From the NCBI RefSeq assembly GCF_001039355.2, contig NW_019775955.1, positions 75,010 to 139,009 of the forward strand: a stretch of DNA of 64,000 nucleotides, written 5' to 3'. The DNA comes from Lingula anatina. Taxonomy: Eukaryota; Brachiopoda; Lingulata; Lingulida; Lingulidae. Below are positions 48,176-64,000 of this stretch, piece by piece. Below the pieces are notes generated by a model. The model had not been told where the DNA came from. It saw only the letters and a list, made by a program, of their open reading frames with translations, and did no database searches. How positions within the stretch are numbered: position 1 is the stretch's first letter; each line of letters opens with the position of its first letter. A program made the translations under genes and the position numbers.

Positions 48176-48369
48176 AGTAGGGATAGCAGAGGATATTATT
48201 TCACAGCTAGTATTGCAGAGTTGCCAACCTTAGCTTTCATAAAATCAGGAGCCAAATAAAAAGAACAGTAATTTCAAACAAAAAACAGTATCATTAAAAA
48301 TATCTTATATTCACTCACAGAGAGTACAATCCATGATAATAATAATCAATATCTACAGAGCAATCTACA

Positions 48370-48485
48370 GAGCATCTTTCTGAACAATTCATTGGCGTGG
48401 TCACTCGCCGCCAGGGAAATGTTGTGTTCTATAAGGGAATCGGTGAACGAAAGCTCCTCTCTGGTGACATTTTTCTGAAATGCGG
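48370..48485 (-). pseudogene. hAT-type transposase N-proximal fragment
   Basis: The reading QKNVTREELSFTDSLIEHNI continues SLAASDHANELFRKML without a stop. The VT--E--FT--L-EHN----ASDHA--LF-KM string is a conserved block that in hAT-like proteins follows the zinc finger. Here it lies on the 5' side of the zinc-finger fragment (47965-48175), so either two elements are involved or the pieces have been rearranged. Confidence 0.6.
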
Positions 48486-49809
48486 TTTCTCAGTTTGTAA
48501 AGGCTAACAACCAACCAGAGACGTGTTTTTGTGAGCCCCATGATTCAAATGGACTATAATGTCTGTTGCAACCCCCCCTTAGATTGACAAATCTTTGTCA
48601 TATACCTGACAGTATGCGAACAATTTCCCCTTTTTTGAAGGTTTAATTCACAGGAATGTCTGACTCCAATCACTCTGGTACTTTTGTGTGATTTTCTTCC
48701 GGTTAGCAGCAGGTACACTTACACCCTCTGTCTCACATTGGTGAAACTACAGAAGAAAAACTAACTTCCGAAATTATAGCTGTTTATTGCGGGCAAATAT
48801 TTGGCGATTCAGAGTTGGTGATTTGAAATGAAATAAAGCTTTGACTCATATATCAAAATCAAGAGGATAGTGTTGTTTGTTCAATGCTTATGTAAGATGA
48901 ATTCCACGAACCCCAAACCACTAGTTTTTATGTGCAGTTAGGCCTGCTACGAGGAATTCATTTTCGTCACTTCTGACAAGTATGATAAATGGTGTGGGGC
49001 GTGGTCCTTGATTGATCTCTGCATTGCTCTGGGCATGCTCTATATAATCCCTTGATGCAGTCAAGCAATACATTATTATTATTATTGGCATATTATAAGC
49101 TTGGTGTAGTGTCCAATATCTTGACAAACACCTTAATCTTTTCTTGAGACTTTTATTGAATCACCACAATGAATACGTTCTGAAATAATAACAATGAAAA
49201 TAATGTTAACTATAACTACACAAAGAAAGTTTAAAATAGACATGTTCTTATCTTGTTACTTATGAGATACTTAAACATCTATGGTTTACTTTCTTTACAT
49301 GACCTACATGCATGTATACTTACAGGGGTATATGATTGAATATCACTCTTATAAATTTAATTTTTATACATGCATTACAAAGCTTAAAAGAACAAAATTT
49401 AATTTAAGAAATAAGCAATAATATACATAAGCTAGCAACTTACTAGACTTGTATAACCTCTTGAACTGGTAACAGCTTAAATGAACTTGCAGTCTCTTAC
49501 AGTACACAAGACTTGTAAAACATGACATAAATAACTTTGACTGCTGACGTGGACTTTTGTCTTTTTTTTACCTTCTTTATACATGTACATATGAGGTGTC
49601 GCGTGTCCTCCGTGATTCTGTACATGTCGCTTCGTTAGTTCTCTTTGAAAACCTTAAACTTGTTCCTTGTCGTGAAAAACACATTCAACACGTGCATCAT
49701 AAGTCAGCCATATTTTCCTTGCGACCTGGACCTTGACCCTGTTTCGTCAGCAAGATTGTTTCTGCAGGGCGCAACTAATGCAATCTACATTTAGACTTAA
49801 CACTTGGAG
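48486..49809. other. Stretch without recognised genes
   Basis: AT-rich sequence with a few short open frames lacking homology or splice support. Nothing further can be supported. Confidence 0.3.
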
Positions 49810-51660
49810 AGTCCAGTCCAAGTGACAATGGCTATCGAAAGCCGGGATTCCAACTCCCATCACTACATCCACCGCTGTTGTCCGTTGGAGACCTGCAGGC
49901 ACCTTGAAGTGGTTGAGCCATAAGTCCTGCTGGGCAAACCCCCTGATTTTTTTAGGCCAAATTTATCACCTGATGCAGATATAAAATAGCATAGGTTTTC
50001 AAAGGGTTTATTAATGCTGAAAATCAGTGAGGTAGCTCACTCCAAAGCCCTCACTCTGAGGGCCACAATCTCAGGGACTGTACCCAAACCCTTGTCAAAA
50101 ATATCAGGAATATGTGTCATGGCATTAGCTTTAACTGCACCCCTTTCAATATTGGGGTTATTACACCCAGGATCTTGACATTTGGTCATTTTGGGTCCAA
50201 CCTTAGCCACTTTTAGGCTAGGCTCCCCCACAGACTCAGTCAGAGACTCTCGTTTCCAAGATTCCCCAGATGCAGCAACAGTCGTTGGCTTCTGCATGGA
50301 TTGACCTGACTTCGATGATTTTGATGATTAAGGTTTTCTTTTCTTACTCCTGCGTTTTCCGGTTTGGGATTTCTCCTCCCTACTTCTTTCAGAAAAGGGA
50401 GTTTTTTCCGGCTTGGGATACTTTCCCCGACTGAATGGGCTTTCTCCCCCCTATTTGGAATAGAAGAGAAGGAGAGGCTCATGAGAGATGGAATTGGCCT
50501 TTTGTCCTGTTTTCTCAATTGGGGTACTTGCCAAATTGAATGGGCTTTCTCTCCCATACTAGCAGAACCTTGCTTTCCGGCTTGGGATACTGGCCCAAAT
50601 GAATGGGTTTTCTCCCCTGTACTAACAAAAGAAGAGTAGGGTGAGTTTGTGGCAATATGCGCCAAAGCTGCCAGTCTGCTACCCTCCATTGAGAAAACAA
50701 GTCTTGGGGGATTTTTCCAAAAGAGAATCATGGGGCTTAGGATTCCCTTTGGAAGCAGATCCATCTAAAGATCCAAGCAATTCCGAAGAATTGCAAGACT
50801 CCACAGAATAGACCTCCTCCTCCAAGACGTCCACCTCCATGGCCTCTGATGTTGGTGTTGGAATTGATGTGGCATCCCCCCCTCTCCCAGACACCACAAA
50901 AGAGGTTTGGGTAATGTTGGGGTCAGTTCCCAACCTTATATGCCTGACTGGTCCTGAAAAAGCTCTTGATTCCCCAGGATTTCTGGGTCATACTGGCTTC
51001 TTGGGTTTCCCAGAATTAGGTGGGAGCTTTGAGATGTATTTTTCCACCCAATTTTTAGAGGAAATCCCCTTGGAGAGTACTTCAGACGCTAAGATGCACG
51101 GCCACGAATAGTACTCACCCTTCTTCTTATCTTTGGCCATTTGGGTCTTGCACAGGTCCACAATGTCTAGTACTGACTGTTGTGTCTTGTCAGTATCTCC
51201 GGGCAGGGCTTCTACCAGATCATTGACAAATGCCCCAGGTTGGATGGCTGGAAATATGCGGTAATTCTTTCATGTGGCCAGTTTTAATATCACTTCTAAG
51301 AGCTGCACAAGCATTAGTCTGTTGCTTTTCAAGGTCATTTTTCATCTTAAGTTTCAAACACTCACCAATGACAAGACCTTTTTTCTTACAATAGTTACAA
51401 GTTGGAAGCAACCCTACACCCTGTGAAGCTTCTAAGCGTCCGTACTTTTGAGGGGGTGTAGAATCACTATGACGTATATACGTAGTGACTTGGGACTTGT
51501 GGGTTTGGGAGACTGAGACTCTTGAAAATTTCTCTTAAAATAATCTGAATATTTTAAAATGACACCAGTCTGATTTCTGGACAATAAATATTTTCTTATG
51601 AGTGAAAAAGTAAGTATCTGAGATGACTGTGACCTCTTCAAGAGTTTCAACATATTTATC
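49810..51660 (-). pseudogene. Decayed gypsy-type gag with zinc knuckle and TatD-like stretch
   Basis: From high to low coordinates: a helical gag segment (KYVETLEEVTVISDTYF, THKKIF); a zinc-knuckle-like CNYCKKKGLVIGECLKL near 51350-51400 in which the His of CX2CX4HX4C is Leu; a long Ser/Pro/Glu-rich region (50240-50933) with three repeats of a GEKAHS-containing unit; MTKCQDPGCNNPNIERG (50100-50190); and AFDSHCHLDWTLQ at about 49805-49860. The HxH there resembles the metal-binding start of TatD-family nucleases. Several frame changes separate the parts. It is most simply one Ty3/gypsy-like element, but the parts could have different origins. Confidence 0.55.
50404..50623 (-). repeat. Three copies of a unit of about 51 bases inside the gag-like relic
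   Basis: Units at about 50404-50455, 50510-50562 and 50573-50623 share cttgggatact--c----tgaatgggctttctc (plus-strand reading), encoding GEKAHS-like peptides on the minus strand. Spacing is irregular. Confidence 0.6.
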
Positions 51661-51664
51661 CTCT

Positions 51665-51790
51665 AAGGGACCATTCACATGAAAAATCTATTTTCTAAAA
51701 ATCTAAAAATCTATTGGTGGTATCTTGTGATCATGGTCTGTGCCCTGAATGCCCTGTGGCATAATTACTGGCAGCACGAGCAAGTTACTT
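51665..51790. mobile_element. Solo arm of a fold-back MITE
   Basis: Matches the left arm of the palindromic element at 53301-53562 (ttcacatg, tctattttcta, gatcatggtctgtgccctga, ataattactggcagc, agttactt). The second arm is not present after 51790. The open frame read through it on the minus strand is coincidental. Confidence 0.65.
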
Positions 51791-53300
51791 CCAAAGCTGT
51801 AATTAATTCTCGGCTGTGCTCGGAAGAGATTCTGACACCTTGACGCATGCGCAGTAGTATCTCTAAGCTTGTTGAAACATTCCCTGTTGATAAAAATAGC
51901 AAACATTACCTTTCCCAAGACCAGACCCAAGGGGTACTCTGACCTGTAACAGAATGTTGTTGGTGACACTGCACTGGTGACCCTTCAAAAGCAACCCAGT
52001 GATCTGCCATCCTTGTTGGTGTTAACTTTACAACACCAGTGGTCTACTGTTATAATACTTCCATTTTTTATACTATTTTAGAAGTCTCTGATATCAGAGA
52101 GTGCCAGTGGCATAACAGAGGCAGGCCACCCGGGACTACCAGTATGCCACCAGTGACCCACTGGCAAATGCTATCTGAGGTGTTTATATTTCAACAGAAA
52201 ACACATACTATAGAAATTACTACACAGAAAAAATTTATTGCTAAAAATATATTACATCGTATAGCACCAGATATTTTGACTATAACAACCAAAATTAAAA
52301 CAATATAATACATGAGTTGCACTTTCGAATTCAGAGATGATATATGTTACAATAGATTTAATAAATAATTTTGTTTTGTTTGTTCTACATACAGTGAAAA
52401 AGAACAAGAATGCTGCTTTGGTACAACAGTTTGTTAGTATAATAATGTTTATGAAATATATTGTGCTTCCTAAATTATTTGATGTCTGTAAGATATGTTG
52501 ATAAATAAATATGAAAAGTTCAATTTTTTACTATGGGAACTTTGTCTTTTTAAGTATTTATAACATATTATCTAAAACATGCTGTCATTAAATGATGCAT
52601 TATTGAAAAAGATCACATTGCAAGCATTTTGGCGAATCCAGTCAAGCTTAAGGGAGGAGGCACATGGGCGAAGCATTCTGTAAAATTGCTTTGTTATGTC
52701 TCTATTTATTATTATACTTTTTTGTTGGGGGGAGGGGGTTGGGGTGGAAAGGCGATACCCCTTAAGTTAGGGGAGGGGCATCTGCCCACTGTTCCCCCAC
52801 TAGAGCCACCAATGAGCATGTAAATATGGAGATCAATTTTGTTTTCTGTACAAATATGATGCATTGTTGGTTTGGCACAAAGTAATTGGCAATAAACACT
52901 GATACATGTCATATAGCTTATCCTTAAAGACTTTACTGTTATGGCATTATATAAAGAAGGCGAAATAGATGGAATAAAAGAGGAATTACTTTGAAATGTC
53001 TTTTTAACTTTTCATTGAATATGACATAAAACAATAGAAACCTGACAGCAAGACTAACTTATGAAAGTAACCTATTTATGATGATTTTTTAACTTGGTTT
53101 GCATTTTGGGCCCTGCATTTTTACCAAACAAGACTTCCCAATTTTATGAAGTTAAACAAAATACAGCTGAGCAGTTATAGTCTGGATGAGGTAGGTGGCT
53201 GAGACAGATGACATGAACAGAAAATAATGATTAAGATAAATGCAGACACTTACAGTTGGCACATGTTGGTCTTGTGCTAGATAAATTGTTCAATATTAGG
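51791..53300. other. Non-coding stretch
   Basis: No exon or transposase recognised. It includes G-rich low-complexity sequence at 52725-52760 and several short copies of 'ccagtgg/ccactgg' words near 51965-52165. Confidence 0.35.
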
Positions 53301-53562
53301 TAAGGCTTCGTTCACATGCAATGTCTATTTTCTAAATTCTATTTTCTATTTGCGCTATCTTATGATCACGGTCTGTGCCCTGAATATCCCGCCGCGTAAT
53401 TACTGGCAGCGCGAGCCAGTTACTTATAGTAACTTATAGTAACTGGCTCGCGCTGCCAGTAATTACGCCGCGGGATATTCAGGGCACAGCCTGTGATCAT
53501 AAGACATACCGCGAATAGAAAATAGAATTTAGAAAATAGACATTGCATGTGAATGAAGCCTA
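53301..53562. mobile_element. Near-perfect palindromic (fold-back) MITE
   Basis: The left half (aggcttcgttcacatgcaatg ... gagccagttacttatagtaac) is followed at about 53431 by its reverse complement (ttatagtaactggctcgc ... cattgcatgtgaatgaagcct). The arms are about 130 bases each with only a few mismatches and almost no loop. There is no coding capacity. A degraded single arm sits at 51665-51790. Confidence 0.9.
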
Positions 53563-55164
53563 AATGTTTTTGTCTGCCAGTGATTGTCAGATGTATGTAC
53601 TTTCCAGTATTTATATTATAATATGATAACTCAAAATTTTCATATGAAATAATGTGAAGATGAGTGAAACGCTATTAAATTAAATAAGATTAATGATTTC
53701 CAGGTATAACATTTTCCTAGGAACACGTATTCATACCATATTAGTAATTGATGAGTAAATGACTAGATACTGATGCTATATGACTAGAGTTTGGATCAAA
53801 CATTTGACAAAAAAATGTGAAACTTTTTTTACGTTCCTATATACAAATATATCAGAGAGATTAGTGGATTATTCATAAAGTGCAAGAAACTCCATCACAT
53901 TAGAGATAAACACCAAGATACGATATAAATAATGTTGTGATAAGTGCAGCATGCAGAATTAAGACATCAGACTATGGACCTTCTGGATTAATATTTTAAA
54001 TATCTTACAGGAATTAAAACTTAGATCCTGACACATGGTATCCCACTTGCACACTTCCCATTCATCATGATTACAATACCCAGGACTATAATATACTATA
54101 CAATTGCTCATTAGCTGTAATACGTGTCTTATCAGTGTCTTCCTTGTTTACTATGATGGACGTTTGATTGGACAAACATCCATAGCCCTTTGAAAAATGT
54201 ACATTTGTCACTCAAAAATTAAGCCGACCATAAATTATAGGCCAGTGTTATCACCACATAAAAGCATCCTCAATTTAAAAGTTTAGTGGCAACCAACTTC
54301 AGTATGTCTCTGTGGTTTTCTTTAAGGACTGAATCTCTGCATCTGCACATAAAGAAAATGAAAGATATGGCAGTAACATTTTCCCAGTCCATTCCCATTG
54401 TTTAAGTTAATTCAAAAATTGTCTCATGACAACAGCCAGCAATTTATTCCAAGTGTTTCTATTGCAATTAGCTTTTCATCATTATTATTGCCAGCCATGC
54501 CTTTAAGAGTGGGGACAGCCGTATCTTCCGAAGACTGTAGGAGCCAAGTTAAAAAATCGACTGCTGTTTTGAGGGCCTGATATTCCAAAGGGCAGAAGGT
54601 CCGATATTCCGAATGCTTTTAGTCCAAGGATATGCTATTCTGAAAAAAGTTATTAGCCGCACTTAAACGCAATGGTATTACTTGCATGTGCAGAGAGGCG
54701 CTTTTAATTATTTTATGCTATGACATTTTCTGCTCTCTCCTGTGCCATTTTGTTGTCTGCACTCATGTAATTTGGCTCATATACTCAAATACATATAGCG
54801 GACCCTCGTAATAGGGGACCCTTGGATGAATGGTACTTCGGAACAGCGGTCCTTCAGAACAAAAGCCCCCCCCCCGGAACAAAAGACCTTCGGAATTTAG
54901 ATATGCACCCCTAAGGGATAAGGGCAACAATTTGAAGTTCCCAAGTTTCGGTGTTATTGGCTTTTGTCTGGAGGGTATCCATTTCTTCCCATCTGTTTCT
55001 GTTCTGCAATTGTCTGGCCATTGGAGATTAAGCACTGCCCCACACTGTCGATTGATCCCAAACCATCTCCTTCGATTAGGTCTTTTGTTGAAACGTACTG
55101 AATACAACAATTCCACTGGAAGTTTTTTTTACTTTTTTACCCCTCCTTCAGCTGATGTACAAAG
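53563..55164. other. Non-coding, includes the likely PRKG 3'UTR
   Basis: AT-rich DNA downstream of the PRKG stop codon on the minus strand. tttatt at 54443-54448 (AATAAA on the minus strand) could be its poly(A) signal. At 54570-54900 words such as 'ttcggaa' and 'gatattcc' recur. No other gene is seen. Confidence 0.35.
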
Positions 55165-60685
<5,521 letters not shown>

Positions 60686-60686
60686 N
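60686..60686. other. Single-N assembly join
   Basis: After the N the sequence restarts at the equivalent of about 56849 (ttaaagaaatgtggct), beginning the second PRKG block. Confidence 0.9.
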
Positions 60687-60810
60687 AATTAAAGAAATGT
60701 GGCTAATCAGCTTTTAAGATCAAAAGACCAAAATTCTTAAAAGATCAAAAATTCTACTTTGAAGTTAGCAGTGCTGATAAAAAAATAATGATATGCATGC
60801 ATCTTCTTAC

Positions 60811-63438
<2,628 letters not shown>

Positions 63439-64000
63439 CTGAAACATGAACAACACGTGTCAATTAGGGTACAAGCTACCAGTATATATATAATTTGGGT
63501 ACAAATCTATAAGAACAAGTCTATAGGTTGCCCTCAAATTTTTAAATATTTTGGCATGTTTGTACAGTATTGTTGATCTTTTAACATGATGTTATATAAG
63601 ATGTCACATATTTTCTAGTTTCATAGGAATGTAGACACTTGTTGTGATTGGAAAAAACTTTCAGCAAAAAATTGCATGGTTTGTGTAATTTAGCTTGCAT
63701 TTGGACATTTTTATCTGATATTTCACATTGATTGATCCCATGGCCTAAAAGATGTAACAAAACTAGATAGTTGTCACTTTTTATTGGAAGTCATCAATCA
63801 TAATTCTGATCTTCTGTCCCAGTGCAGCAGAATTAAAGATGTGTCATAACACTGATATAATGGCAGCCATAATGTATAGGAAAGGTTATCAAACACTCTG
63901 ATTTATTCACATTAATGGCATTCATTTAAGTGAACACAAATTTCAACTTCACTACCATTTAAGGTAACAGAACACGGACATTAATCACTACTCAAAGGTG

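Noticed and set aside
50364-51111. Plus-strand open frames opposite the gag-like relic
   Set aside because: They are antisense to the gag-like repeats and have no homology of their own.
51703-51969. 88-codon minus-strand open frame
   Set aside because: It runs through a MITE arm and its reading has no protein similarity.

Overview
The window is animal nuclear DNA. It is AT-rich, its genes are split by many GT-AG introns, it carries microsatellites and animal transposon relics, and its genes have clear metazoan homologues. A marine invertebrate deuterostome (echinoderm, hemichordate or amphioxus grade) fits best, but this is inference from the gene and transposon mix. No bacterial features (operons, CRISPR, IS elements) are present.

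Layout. (1) 0.4-14.3 kb: the last two coding exons and 3' end of the DNA-repair ATPase ERCC6 (CSB), present twice as near-identical 6.5-7 kb blocks separated by a single N. Each block holds a decayed Tc1 transposon in the upstream intron. (2) 14.3-20.4 kb: non-coding. (3) 20.4-22.5 kb: a complete Ras-dva-type small GTPase with a TATA promoter, a non-coding first exon and an intronless CDS. (4) 22.5-27.5 kb: non-coding, with one clear MITE. (5) 27.5-30.8 kb: six exons of a phytanoyl-CoA dioxygenase family gene, lacking its 3' end. (6) 33.2-34.4 kb: the last three exons of TMA16, lacking its 5' end; a 473-base N gap lies between these two genes. (7) 34.6-51.8 kb: a dense field of decayed transposon coding fragments (gag-like, BEL/Pao integrase, Mutator-like, Ty3/gypsy RT, hAT, Merlin, Harbinger, pogo, gag with a TatD-like stretch), every one on the minus strand. 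(8) 55.2-64 kb: the 3' exons of a cGMP-dependent protein kinase (PRKG) on the minus strand, part of which is again duplicated after a single N.

Two points matter most. First, there are three single-N joins (7305, 39100, 60686), and at each a 4-7 kb block is followed by a slightly diverged copy of itself. These look like two haplotypes placed end to end by the assembler, so the duplicated ERCC6, BEL and PRKG exons should not be read as real paralogues. Second, the single-orientation transposon field lies between two convergent host genes (TMA16 on plus, PRKG on minus) and several fragments end at consensus splice sites. That is the architecture expected of a single-strand piRNA cluster or transposon trap, and it is the best candidate here for an undescribed system, though sequence alone cannot prove it.
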